The notes: a model not told the origin generated them from the sequence alone. A stretch of 64,000 nt of DNA from CAVQFO01 sp963711725 (GCA_963711725.1 CAVQFO010000030.1:54097-118096); one strand, 5' to 3'. Counted from the first letter of the stretch, positions 35,916 through 44,308 are shown. Numbers and translations: made by a program.

Positions 35916-37628
35916 ATGGCCGAACCGACAACCAATAGCCCTTGGGACCCCTTGCCGTTCGAACACGACGGCGAGAATGGGACTGTCGAGATCCCGCTGA
36001 AACTGCTGGTGATGGCGCCGCTGGGCGATCGCCTCATGGATGCGCCCATGCGCATTACCGGCGAATCCTTCGACGAGGTCATGACCGAATACGGCGTGAC
36101 CCTGGATTCGGCGGTGGACAACCACCTGCTAAGCGCTCCCGAGGGCGGCATTGCCGTGTCCCTGCGATTCTCCGCCCTGGCCGACTTCGGTCCCGACGCA
36201 CTGCTGCGGACAATCCCAGAGCTGCGGGAGGCCACCGCCCTGGTCGAAACCCTGCGGAGCCTGGCTGCGACGGAACAGTCCGACTGGGCCCAGCTGCCGG
36301 AAGGCCAGGCGGCCCTGATGGCCGACCTGCACCCGCCCGAGGCGCCCAATCCCGACTGGCTGCGCGCCGCGATTGCGGAACTCACCGAGCGGCTCGGCAA
36401 CCAGCTCGATTCGATCCTGCACGATCCGGAATTCCAGCGCCTGGAGTCCGCCTGGCGCAGCCTCGCGTACCTGGCGGCCTGCGCCGACGACCGGGCCGAC
36501 TGCGTGGTGGACTTCGTCGCCATGGACAAGGAAGCCTTGCGTGAGGACTTCGCCGGCGCCGCCTCCATCGACGAAACCCTCCTGTTCAACACGTTGTACG
36601 TGCAGGAGTTTGGTCAGTTCGGTGGCGAACCCTACGCCGCCGTGGTCACGGATTTCATCTTCGAGCCCACCACCGCCGATGTGGCGCTGATGCGCCAGAT
36701 CACACGGGTGGCCGGCACGGCGCACGCGCCGTTCCTGGCGGCGGCCGGCGCCGAATTCTTCGGCGTGAAGAACATCGACGACCTACCCGGCAGCGGCCGG
36801 CTGGCCGATGTTCTCGCCGGGCCGCGTTTCGCCAAGTGGCGGGGCTTTATCGACGAGGAACAGGCCCGTTACATCGCGCTGGCCGCACCGCGCTTTCTGC
36901 TGCGCCAACCCTATGACTACCGGCGCGGCGACGTAACCGGCCTGAATTACCGGGAAGACGTGACGCTGCGCACCTCGGACTGCCTCTGGGGCAGCGCCGC
37001 CTTCCCTTTCGCCGGCTGCCTGATTCGCAGTTTCCAACGCTATCGTGCCTGTGTGGACATCGTTGGCCCCGAGGGCGGGCGCGCCCCGGCGCTGACGCGC
37101 CAGCAACTGACCCCGGGTTCCGAGGACATCTTCCCGGTGGAAGTCATGCTGTCCGAGCGCAAGGAGGCGGATCTGGCCAAGCACGGTTTCATTCCGCTCG
37201 TTGCGGACCGCGCGGAGGGCGAGATGGGGTTCTATTCCGCCAACTCCGTGCACTGGGGCGCCTTGGCGGACGCCCGCAGCGTCGAGGAGATCGGCGCTCA
37301 TCTGGGCGCGCAACTGCCTTATCTGTTCCTGGTCTCCCGGATTGCTCACTACCTCAAGGTGGTTCAGCGCGACAACATCGGCACCACCAAGAGCCGTGCC
37401 GAACTGGAAGCCGAACTCAACGCCTATCTGCGCACCTACGTCTCCGATGTGGAGAACCCGGCGCCGGGCGTGCGCGCCCGCAGGCCGTTGCGGCGCGCCC
37501 AGCTCACGGTGCTCGATCCCCAGCCGGGAGACGCCTGGTACCAGATGCGCCTGGAAGTGGTTCCGCACATGAAATACCTGGGCAGCGAATTCGCGCTGGC
37601 CGTCGAAGGCCGATTGGGCCAGGGCTAG
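35916..37628 (+). CDS. TssB-TssC fusion sheath protein
   Basis: 570-residue protein in which a TssB-like domain (residues about 22-118; GTVEIPLKLLVM, SFDEVM, SLRFSALADFGPDALLRTIPEL) is joined through a short linker to a TssC-like domain (149-570; HDPEFQRLESAWRSLAYL, EFGQFGGEPYAA, HAPFLAAAGAEFFGVK, AKWRGFIDEEQAR, RRPLRRAQLTV). The C-terminal helix of TssB and the N-terminal, ClpV-contacting helix of TssC are absent. It lies where tssB-tssC would stand ahead of hcp-tssE-tssF-tssG. ATG 35916 begins the conserved part; an upstream ATG at 35871 is less likely. A paralogous sheath or sheath-end component is inferred. Confidence 0.9.
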   Translation: MAEPTTNSPWDPLPFEHDGENGTVEIPLKLLVMAPLGDRLMDAPMRITGESFDEVMTEYGVTLDSAVDNHLLSAPEGGIAVSLRFSALADFGPDALLRTIPELREATALVETLRSLAATEQSDWAQLPEGQAALMADLHPPEAPNPDWLRAAIAELTERLGNQLDSILHDPEFQRLESAWRSLAYLAACADDRADCVVDFVAMDKEALREDFAGAASIDETLLFNTLYVQEFGQFGGEPYAAVVTDFIFEPTTADVALMRQITRVAGTAHAPFLAAAGAEFFGVKNIDDLPGSGRLADVLAGPRFAKWRGFIDEEQARYIALAAPRFLLRQPYDYRRGDVTGLNYREDVTLRTSDCLWGSAAFPFAGCLIRSFQRYRACVDIVGPEGGRAPALTRQQLTPGSEDIFPVEVMLSERKEADLAKHGFIPLVADRAEGEMGFYSANSVHWGALADARSVEEIGAHLGAQLPYLFLVSRIAHYLKVVQRDNIGTTKSRAELEAELNAYLRTYVSDVENPAPGVRARRPLRRAQLTVLDPQPGDAWYQMRLEVVPHMKYLGSEFALAVEGRLGQG

Positions 37629-37669
37629 CGCGGATGATCCGCCGGGGATAAGGACGAGGACACAACGCC

Positions 37670-38167
37670 ATGCCATCCATGGGTTACGTAAACATTACCG
37701 GAACGCAGCAGGGCCCGATCGAGGGCTCCGCCGTCCATGACGACGAAGAGGGCCTGATCCAGGTCTATTCATTCGATCACGTGGTCGAGCTGCCCCGTCG
37801 TGGTGGCACGGGGATCGCCGCCGGCCGGCCCATCCACGGTGAAATCGAAGTCGGGAAGTTCGTGGACAAGAGCACGCCGAAGCTCTACCAGGCGCTGAAC
37901 AACGGCGAGGCGCTGAGCGAAGTGGTGTTCAACTGGTATCACTACACCGACGCCGGGATCGAGGAACGCTATTACAGCATCAGCCTGGAGAACGCGCTGA
38001 TCACGCGCATCCAGCCCTGGATGCCGAACTTCCTCGATCCCCAGTACGACCGTTACAAGTTCATGGAGCGGCTGCGGCTGACTTACGAAAAGATCCTCTG
38101 GAGCTGGGGCCCCTCGGGCGATATCCAGTTCGAGGCCAGTTGGGCGCCGCCGGGCAAGGAAGGCTAG
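37670..38167 (+). CDS. hcp2: T6SS tube protein Hcp (second copy)
   Basis: 165-residue Hcp/TssD family protein. Seen: GYVNITGTQQGPIEGSAVHDD, RPIHGEIEVGKFVDKSTPKLYQAL, EVVFNWYHY, ERYYSISLENALITRIQPWMPN and the C-terminal YEKILWSW. It shares the Hcp fold order with hcp1 but only short identities (VDKSTP / LDKSTP, YYSI), so the two have long diverged. It stands between the TssB-TssC fusion and tssE, the usual hcp position. Its stop codon overlaps the left arm of the palindromic element at 38162. Confidence 0.94.
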   Translation: MPSMGYVNITGTQQGPIEGSAVHDDEEGLIQVYSFDHVVELPRRGGTGIAAGRPIHGEIEVGKFVDKSTPKLYQALNNGEALSEVVFNWYHYTDAGIEERYYSISLENALITRIQPWMPNFLDPQYDRYKFMERLRLTYEKILWSWGPSGDIQFEASWAPPGKEG

Positions 38168-38436
38168 GGCCTTCGACCGTCCCGGCAACGCGCAGCGTTG
38201 GATCTGAAAGGCGCCTGAACCAGGCGCGGGGAGAGAAGTTCAGTGATTGCAAATGAACGACAAGCAACGCCGCATGGGCGCCTTTCAGGCCCAGCCCGAA
38301 GGGCCGCTCCTCTTTTTGCGCAACGCGGTGTTGGCGCTCGCTTATGGAGGGGGGCTACACGGCGCGCGTGCCGCCTGGCCATGCAGAAAAAGAGAACCGG
38401 CGCGGTGCGCTGCCGGGACGGTCAAAGGCCCTAGCC
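38162..38436. repeat. Palindromic element with 30-bp inverted arms between hcp2 and tssE
   Basis: The left arm (38162-38191) and right arm (38407-38436) are inverted copies of GGCTAGGGCCTTYGACCGTC and about ten further bases with few mismatches. Inside are a second pair, CTGAAAGGCGCC and GGCGCCTTTCAG, and a core (38264-38337, minus strand) resembling the repeat at 22652. The arms end exactly at the hcp2 stop and one base before the tssE ATG. A MITE-like insertion or a structured processing element are both possible. Confidence 0.65.
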
Positions 38437-38853
38437 ATGGCCGAGCAACGCCTTCTGGAACGCTTGTCGGCCCGTGAGCAGGAGCTGAGGTTGCAGCCTC
38501 GCCCGGAGCAGCGCCTGGCGCGCTCCGTGGAAGAGCACCTGCAGCGCGTTCTGAACACCCGGCGGGGCAACGTCCCGGCCGACCTGGAATTCGGCATGCC
38601 GGATCTCAGCCATGTGGCCGCCGGCGGCGGCGACCCGGACATCGGCGGCGTGGAGCGGTTGGTGATCGATCTGATCGCGCGCTATGAACCGCGCCTGACC
38701 GGCGCCCGAGTGAGCTGCCGGCCCGCCGCCAAGGGCCGCTTGGGGCTCGAAGTGGAAATCGCCGGCACGGTGGCCGTGGCCGGCGGCGAGAGCCGGGTGC
38801 GGGTCGAAGGCCGCATGGGGCCCGACGGCTGGTTCGAGTTCAACGATAACTGA
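38437..38853 (+). CDS. tssE: T6SS baseplate wedge protein TssE
   Basis: 138-residue gp25/GPW-like protein that primes sheath assembly on the baseplate. Seen: an N-terminal LLERLSAREQEL, SVEEHLQRVLNTRRGNVPADLEFGMPDLS, and VIDLIARYEPRLTGARVSC followed by a beta-rich end. The EPR-like core motif is present as YEPRL. ATG 38437 lies one base after the right arm of the palindromic element, so its ribosome-binding site lies within the repeat arm and no purine-rich Shine-Dalgarno is visible; translation may need unfolding of that structure. An earlier in-frame ATG at 38344 reads through the repeat and is rejected. Confidence 0.93.
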   Translation: MAEQRLLERLSAREQELRLQPRPEQRLARSVEEHLQRVLNTRRGNVPADLEFGMPDLSHVAAGGGDPDIGGVERLVIDLIARYEPRLTGARVSCRPAAKGRLGLEVEIAGTVAVAGGESRVRVEGRMGPDGWFEFNDN

Positions 38854-38938
38854 CGGCGTCCGGAGCCTGTCGGAATCTCGGAGCCGATTCATTCCGAGTC
38901 CGACAAGGCCCTGGACCAAGCCGGAGAGGCAACTTTCA

Positions 38939-40684
38939 GTGTTTACCGATTACTACAAGAACGAAATGCGCGCCCTGCGAGAGCTCGCCGGCGAGTTCGC
39001 CCAGGCGAACCCCTCGCTGGCGGGCCTGCTCCAGGGGCCATCCGCCGATCCGGACGTGGAGCGCATTCTGGAAGGCGTGGCTTATCTTTCCGCCGATATC
39101 CGCCGCAAGCTCGACGACGAGTTCCCGGAGATCCTGCATCCCCTGGTGCAGGCGGTGTGCCCGCAATACCTGCGCCCGGTTCCCAGCGCCACCATCGTGG
39201 CTTTCACCCCTAAGGTGAACCTCAAGCAGACCCTGGCGGTCGCTGCCGGGACGCATATGGATTCCGTGCCCGTGGGCAACGCGCCCTGCCGCTTCCGGAC
39301 CTGTCTCGACGTGGACGTGGCCCCCATCGAACTGGCCGCCGTGGAGCGCCCGGATCTGGCCGCTGACGCGGTGCAGGGGGACGGCATCCAGATCCGGCTG
39401 CGTATTCGCACGCTGGGCGTGGGCCTGTCCAGCATCCGCCTGCCCCGGCTGCGCCTGTTTCTGGCCGGCGACCTGGGCGAGTCCGCAGACCTCTACGCGC
39501 TGCTCAACAGCCACCTGGAAGACATCCGGTTGGAGGCGGCGGGCGCCCCCGGCCGGGTCCTGCCGGCATCGGCCCTGAAGCCGGCCGGTTTCGATCCCGA
39601 GGAGAGCCTGCTTCCGAGAAACGTCACCAGCCTGCCGGCCTTCGGCGTGCTGCAGGACTATTTCCTGTTCCCGGAAAAATACCTGTTCCTGGACGTGGAC
39701 CTGTCCGACTGGACGGACCGCGGCGACGGCAGCGAGTTCACCCTGACCTTCCAGTGCCGGGTGCCGTCGTTCCAACTGCCCCAGCTCAGCCCGGAGCGAT
39801 TCGTGCTGCACGCCACCCCGGCGGTGAATCTGTTCAGTCACGAGGCCGAGCCGGTGGTCATCGATCACCGCGAGGCGGAGCTGCTGGTGCAACCGAGCCG
39901 CGGGCCCGGCGGCGAGACTCCCCAGGTCTTCACCGTGGATCGGGTCGAGGGTATCGCCCGGGGCAGCTCGGCGCGGCGCAGTTACCGCCCGTTTTCCGCG
40001 TTTCTGGCCGAAAAGCGGGATGCGCCCGTCTATCAGACGGCCTTTCGCCGCAGCCGCACCGGCGACGGCCTGGAGACAGTGCTGTCCATCGCCTTTCCGC
40101 CATCCACAGATTTGGTGGAGCGGGAAATCCTCAAGCTGGATCTGACCTGCTCCGACGGCGTGCGGCCGGAGTCTCTGCTGGCGGGCGATATCCGGGTGCC
40201 TACCCGGGACACCCCGGAGCTGGTCACCTTCCGAAACCTCACCGCGCCCACGCCGTCGCGACTGCCGCCGGTGGGGGAGGATGCGCTTTGGCACCTGGTT
40301 GCCCACTTGGCCCTGAATTATCTGCCGGTGGCCGACATGACCAATCTCAAGACCCTGCTGCACCACTACGTGCCCGCCGGCGGGCGCGAGCGCAGCCGGG
40401 AGATGGCCAACGCCAAACGCATCGAGGGAATCACCGGGCTCTACGTGACCCCCGACGAATGCCTGTTCGGGACATCGTTCATCCGGGGCCAGGCCCTGCG
40501 CGTGGGCGTGCGGGCCGATCATTTCTCCGGCACCGGCGACCGCTACCTGTTCGGGGCTGTCCTGAACCGGTTTTTCGCCAGTTGTGCCGCGTTGAATACA
40601 TACACCGCGCTGACCCTTGAGGACAGCGCCAGTGGAGAGACCATGCAATGGCCGCCGCAACTCGGGACGCAACCGCTGATCTGA
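38939..40684 (+). CDS. tssF: T6SS baseplate protein TssF (VasA)
   Basis: 581-residue TssF, the central wedge component that pairs with TssG as a 2:1 heterotrimer. It starts with GTG 38939 (FTDYYKNEMRALRELAGEFAQ), diagnostic for the family, followed by DPDVERILEGVAYLSADIRRKLDDEFPEI, HPLVQAVCPQYLRP and the C-terminal DECLFGTSFIRGQALRV. Length is normal. GGAGAGG lies upstream. Its 3' end overlaps tssG by 37 bases, in a different frame. Confidence 0.95.
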   Translation: MFTDYYKNEMRALRELAGEFAQANPSLAGLLQGPSADPDVERILEGVAYLSADIRRKLDDEFPEILHPLVQAVCPQYLRPVPSATIVAFTPKVNLKQTLAVAAGTHMDSVPVGNAPCRFRTCLDVDVAPIELAAVERPDLAADAVQGDGIQIRLRIRTLGVGLSSIRLPRLRLFLAGDLGESADLYALLNSHLEDIRLEAAGAPGRVLPASALKPAGFDPEESLLPRNVTSLPAFGVLQDYFLFPEKYLFLDVDLSDWTDRGDGSEFTLTFQCRVPSFQLPQLSPERFVLHATPAVNLFSHEAEPVVIDHREAELLVQPSRGPGGETPQVFTVDRVEGIARGSSARRSYRPFSAFLAEKRDAPVYQTAFRRSRTGDGLETVLSIAFPPSTDLVEREILKLDLTCSDGVRPESLLAGDIRVPTRDTPELVTFRNLTAPTPSRLPPVGEDALWHLVAHLALNYLPVADMTNLKTLLHHYVPAGGRERSREMANAKRIEGITGLYVTPDECLFGTSFIRGQALRVGVRADHFSGTGDRYLFGAVLNRFFASCAALNTYTALTLEDSASGETMQWPPQLGTQPLI

Positions 40685-41634
40685 CCGAAGCCGCCCTGCA
40701 GGGCGCGGCCGGCTTCGAGTTCGGCCAGCTGGTCCGTCTGCTGCGCCGGCAGGCGCGCCGCGACGGGCTGGACCCGGACAACGCGCTGCGTTTCCGCCCG
40801 GCGCTGGGCCTGGATCTGCCCCGGGCCCGCGTGGTCGAGGCGAAACGCAGCGAGGATGGGCGGCGGTACGATATCGCCACCACCTTCCTTGGGCTCTACG
40901 GCGTGGCGTCGCCGCTGCCCGCGTTCTATACGGAGGATCTGATCGACGCCGCCCAGGACGACCGCACCGGCGCCCAGGCGTTTCTCGATCTGATCCACCA
41001 GCACCTGTACGGGCTTTACTGCCGTGCCATGGAGAAATACCGGCCGCTGCAGTTGAGCGTGGAGGACGGCAAGGAGTTATTCCGGGATCTGCTCTGTGCG
41101 CTGGTGGGCCTGCGCGACGAGACGCTCCGCGCGGCGTTGCCCCAGGGCGATTCGCTGCTCCGCTACATCGGCCTGCTGGGTGTGCGCATGCGTTCGGCGG
41201 AGGGCCTCGGGACCTTGCTGCAGGCCGCGTTCGCCGTGCCGGTGGAGGTGGGGCAGTGCGTCCAGCGTGAAGTCCGCATCCCTCAGCGCTCGCGCCTGCG
41301 GCTGGGTGAACAGGCCAATCTACTGGGGGGCAATGCCCTGCTGGGCCATTTCGTGGACGATGCCACCGGCAAGATCCGCATAACGCTGGGGCCCATAGAC
41401 GGCGAGCGCTTCAATGGCCTGATCAACGACGCCGAGCAATGGCGGTTGTTGGTGGCGCTGATCAGGTTCTATGTGCGTGGCCCGCTGGAATGTGAACTGG
41501 TGGTCCGGCTGGAGCCGGGCAGCCTGTCTCCCGCCCGGTTGGGCGAGCGGGACGGCAACCAGCTGGGCAGCAATAGCTGGTTGCACGGGGGTGATGTTTC
41601 CGAGGAGTTGCAGGCCCGGTTCCATCTGGGCTGA
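40648..41634 (+). CDS. tssG: T6SS baseplate protein TssG
   Basis: 328-residue TssG/VasB. Seen: FEFGQLVRLLRRQARRDGLD, LRFRPALGLDLPRARV, TTFLGLYGVASPLPAFYTEDL, the HQHLYGLYCRAMEKYRP region and RYIGLLGVRMRSAEGLGTLLQAAF. These are the standard family blocks. The ATG at 40648 lies inside tssF and is followed at once by conserved sequence, so translational coupling is likely. It is the last recognisable T6SS gene: tssA, vgrG and PAAR genes are not found downstream. Confidence 0.95.
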   Translation: MAAATRDATADLTEAALQGAAGFEFGQLVRLLRRQARRDGLDPDNALRFRPALGLDLPRARVVEAKRSEDGRRYDIATTFLGLYGVASPLPAFYTEDLIDAAQDDRTGAQAFLDLIHQHLYGLYCRAMEKYRPLQLSVEDGKELFRDLLCALVGLRDETLRAALPQGDSLLRYIGLLGVRMRSAEGLGTLLQAAFAVPVEVGQCVQREVRIPQRSRLRLGEQANLLGGNALLGHFVDDATGKIRITLGPIDGERFNGLINDAEQWRLLVALIRFYVRGPLECELVVRLEPGSLSPARLGERDGNQLGSNSWLHGGDVSEELQARFHLG

Positions 41635-42035
41635 GCAGGGTATTGGAGACGAACGGGGATGACGGTAAGCTGGGATTGGAATAACAACGAAAACGATGTG
41701 CCGCGCCCCGGCGCGGCCGACAACAATTCACCGTGGGCCCCAACCCCATCCCACGGCAAGCATCGTTACCGTCCATGCCGGCACGCAGGATGCTCCGGCC
41801 CGAATCTCGCAGCAAGGAACTCCGGCGAGTCGGCCTTCGGGCCGGATCGTGGTGATGTGTGCCCAAACCGCATTGGCGGAGTGGGACGCAGCCGACAGCC
41901 CGCGTCGCGGAGCCCATGGCATGATGGCCGGGGCGGTTCGCGACACGGTCAAGGAACGGTCATGGGCCGGCGATATGCTGCCGGCGCGCGGCTGGAACAA
42001 TAACAAGCGAACGAATAATAAAGGGCGGGCGGCAT
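41635..42035. other. Intergenic region after tssG
   Basis: 401 bases separate tssG from the TAXI-protein operon. A 114-codon open frame (41659-42003, TVSWDWNNNENDVP...) is present but rich in Arg, Gly and Ser after its first 30 residues and resembles nothing I recognise, so it is not called. The promoter of the downstream operon should be here; AT-richer sequence AACAATAACAAGCGAACGAATAATAAAG lies at 41996-42023. No terminator hairpin with T-run was found. Confidence 0.45.
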
Positions 42036-43400
42036 ATGTTGCAGGTCTTCTACTCCCTCCGACGGTGGGCGGGCTGGATTGCGATTGCGGCGGTTGCGGT
42101 GGCATTGGCCTATTGGGGCTTTGTCTACAGCAGCAAGCCGAAGATCATCCGAATCGCCACGGCTTCCCAGGGCGGTTACTACTACGCCTTCGGCACGCTG
42201 CTCAAGAAGTACATCGAAAAGCAGACGCCGTATTCGGTCCAGGTGCTGGTTACCCGTGGCTCCGTGGATAACCGCGCCAAGCTGCTGGCCGGCCAGGCGG
42301 ACCTGGCCATCCTCCAGACCTCGGCCGTGTCGCTGCATAATCTCGCCGGCGTAGCGCCGCTGTGGGACGACTACGTCCAGATCGTGGTGCGCAAGAATTC
42401 GGACATCAAATCCATCAAGGATCTGCCGGGCCACAACATCGCCATCGGCAAGATGGGGTCGGGCTATCGCGCCAACGCCATGAACGTGCTCGACTACTAC
42501 GGGATCGACCCGAAGAAGCTCGGCCACAACACCGACTACTTCCTGAAGATGATGGAGGACGACACCCTGGACGGGGCGATCGTCACCACCGGACTGGTCA
42601 ACCCGGACCTGCGCAAGCTGGTGGCCTCCGGCCGCGTGCGGTTCCTGCCCATTCCCGGGACCCAGGGCTTCACCTTCAATCACACCTACTATCGGCAAAA
42701 CTCCATTCCCGAAGGCGTCTACCCCAGCAGCGGCGCGCCGCTGCCGGCGAAGCCCACCGGCACGGTGACCACCGACGCCATTCTCGCGGCCCGCACCGAT
42801 GCATCCTCCGATATGATTCAGGCGATCCTGCCGGTGCTGTATTCCATCGATCTGCGGGCCGAAGCCCCGTCGCTGGTACAGCGCAATCCCATGAAGGATC
42901 CCATCTGGCGGCTGCTGCCCATCCACCCGGCGACGAAGAGCTACTTCAACCCCTACGCCGGGCTGGGCGTATTCGCCCAGTTGCTGGGTGAGCTGGCCAA
43001 GTTCAAGGAAGTCCTGATTCTGCTGATCATCGGCGCTTTCTTCGTGCGCTATCAGTGGAAGCAGTCCCGCCGCGCCCGTGGCGAGCAGCGCACCAAGGCA
43101 CTGAGCCGGCAGCTGGAGAAGCTGTTCGAGGATCTGGTGGGCATCGAGCAGGCGCAGAAGGAGGCCAAGGATATCCGGTTGCTCCAGGAGCACCTGACCC
43201 AGGCCGGTTACATCAAGAGCAAGGCTCTGAAGATCACGCTGGGTACGCCCATCGAGAACACCAGCCTGTTCGTGGCCTTCCTGCAGCAGGCCAGTTCCCT
43301 GATTCGCGAAATCGAATGGCGGCTTTCGCTGGCCGCCACCACCAGCGCGGCGCCGCGTTCGGTGGACACCGGCAAGAACGATCGGCGCGCCGCCGGCTGA
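42036..43400 (+). CDS. TAXI-family solute-binding protein with membrane anchors and coiled-coil tail
   Basis: 454-residue protein. An N-terminal hydrophobic helix (residues 11-31, probably uncleaved) leads to a periplasmic TAXI-type binding domain (38-320; IRIATASQGGYYYAFGTLLKK, LVTRGSVDNRAKLLAGQADLAI, IVTTGLVNPDLRKL). A second helix (about 323-342, VLILLIIGAFFVRYQW) then returns the chain to a charged cytoplasmic coiled-coil region (about 343-430). Ordinary TAXI proteins are soluble and feed TRAP permeases; none is encoded nearby. First gene of the five-gene operon; ligand unknown, organic acids or amino acids by family analogy. Confidence 0.85.
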   Translation: MLQVFYSLRRWAGWIAIAAVAVALAYWGFVYSSKPKIIRIATASQGGYYYAFGTLLKKYIEKQTPYSVQVLVTRGSVDNRAKLLAGQADLAILQTSAVSLHNLAGVAPLWDDYVQIVVRKNSDIKSIKDLPGHNIAIGKMGSGYRANAMNVLDYYGIDPKKLGHNTDYFLKMMEDDTLDGAIVTTGLVNPDLRKLVASGRVRFLPIPGTQGFTFNHTYYRQNSIPEGVYPSSGAPLPAKPTGTVTTDAILAARTDASSDMIQAILPVLYSIDLRAEAPSLVQRNPMKDPIWRLLPIHPATKSYFNPYAGLGVFAQLLGELAKFKEVLILLIIGAFFVRYQWKQSRRARGEQRTKALSRQLEKLFEDLVGIEQAQKEAKDIRLLQEHLTQAGYIKSKALKITLGTPIENTSLFVAFLQQASSLIREIEWRLSLAATTSAAPRSVDTGKNDRRAAG

Positions 43401-43435
43401 TTCGGCCCGCGAAGCGTCTTGGACCAGGAGCACAC

Positions 43436-44302
43436 ATGAGCGCGAACGTATCCACACTCGGCACAAGCGCCGCCCACCCGATTACCGAGCCCAAGCGGGG
43501 CTTTGGGCTGGTCGACAAGCTGGGCGCGACCATCTGCTTTATCATCATCTTCGCGGTGGCCCTGGGCGGGCTGCTGAATTACTTCAACTTCGGCAAGACG
43601 TACGGCCAGATCGTGCAGTCGCGGTTCACCGTCCTGGTCAAGGATCTGGTGCACACCGTGGACTACGGTCTGGGTCTGGGCCTGAGCCTCAAGGCCATGA
43701 ACAACATCCCGCACCTGCTGGAGCAGGCCAAGGCCGCCGACAAGCAGATCAATTTCATCGAGGTGTTCGACAATACCGGTCGCGTGCTCTACAGCACGCA
43801 GCAGAACGCCATCGGCGCCGCCGTGCCGCCTGACTGGCTCAAAGCCTCGGACGGCACCGCCGCGGATGCGACCTGGTCCCTGGATACGGACGACTCCTCC
43901 CTGGTGGGGCATCAACTGTTCAACGACTTCAACCAGCGTGAGGGTGTGCTGGTTCTGGGCTATTCGCGGGCTCCCGTCGCCAAGGCCACGCGAGACGTGC
44001 TTTACACCCTGCTGACCAACGCCACGATCACGGTGGGCGCCTTCGCGGTGCTGGCCGTGTTGTGCGCGTTTCTCATCACCCGCGGCCTGATGCGTAGCAT
44101 CCGCAGAATGCGTGCCTCCCTGGAGCGCACCCTGGCCGGCGGCGAACCCACCATGAGCGAGGCGGATGCCCGTGACACCTTGGAGCTGGAGTTCTGCCAG
44201 TTCCAGGAGACGGTGCAAACCGCGCTGCAGGAAGCAGATGCCCATGTGGCCGAAAGCGAATCCCCGCGCAAGGACGGCTCAACCGACACCAACGCCGAAT
44301 AG
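43436..44302 (+). CDS. Two-TM periplasmic-sensor membrane protein
   Basis: 288-residue protein with helix 29-50, a periplasmic region 51-190 that looks like a single-Cache-type sensor (INFIEVFDNTGRVLYSTQQNAIGAAVP), helix 193-215, and an acidic cytoplasmic tail (216-288) that starts like a HAMP segment (RGLMRSIRRMRASLERTLAGGEP). No kinase, cyclase or methyl-accepting domain follows. ACCAGGAG precedes the ATG at 43436. It sits between the TAXI-type protein and the sensor-MFS fusion and has the same overall design as the N-terminal part of the latter. A regulatory partner role is an inference. Confidence 0.7.
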   Translation: MSANVSTLGTSAAHPITEPKRGFGLVDKLGATICFIIIFAVALGGLLNYFNFGKTYGQIVQSRFTVLVKDLVHTVDYGLGLGLSLKAMNNIPHLLEQAKAADKQINFIEVFDNTGRVLYSTQQNAIGAAVPPDWLKASDGTAADATWSLDTDDSSLVGHQLFNDFNQREGVLVLGYSRAPVAKATRDVLYTLLTNATITVGAFAVLAVLCAFLITRGLMRSIRRMRASLERTLAGGEPTMSEADARDTLELEFCQFQETVQTALQEADAHVAESESPRKDGSTDTNAE

Positions 44303-44308
44303 CCGAGG

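Noticed and set aside
38344..38436. Upstream start for tssE inside the palindromic element
   Set aside because: Would translate the repeat arm; the family start matches ATG 38437.
41659..42003. 114-codon open frame after tssG as a possible T6SS accessory gene
   Set aside because: Only the first 30 residues look protein-like; the rest is Arg/Gly/Ser-rich with no recognisable family, and the region more likely holds the downstream promoter.
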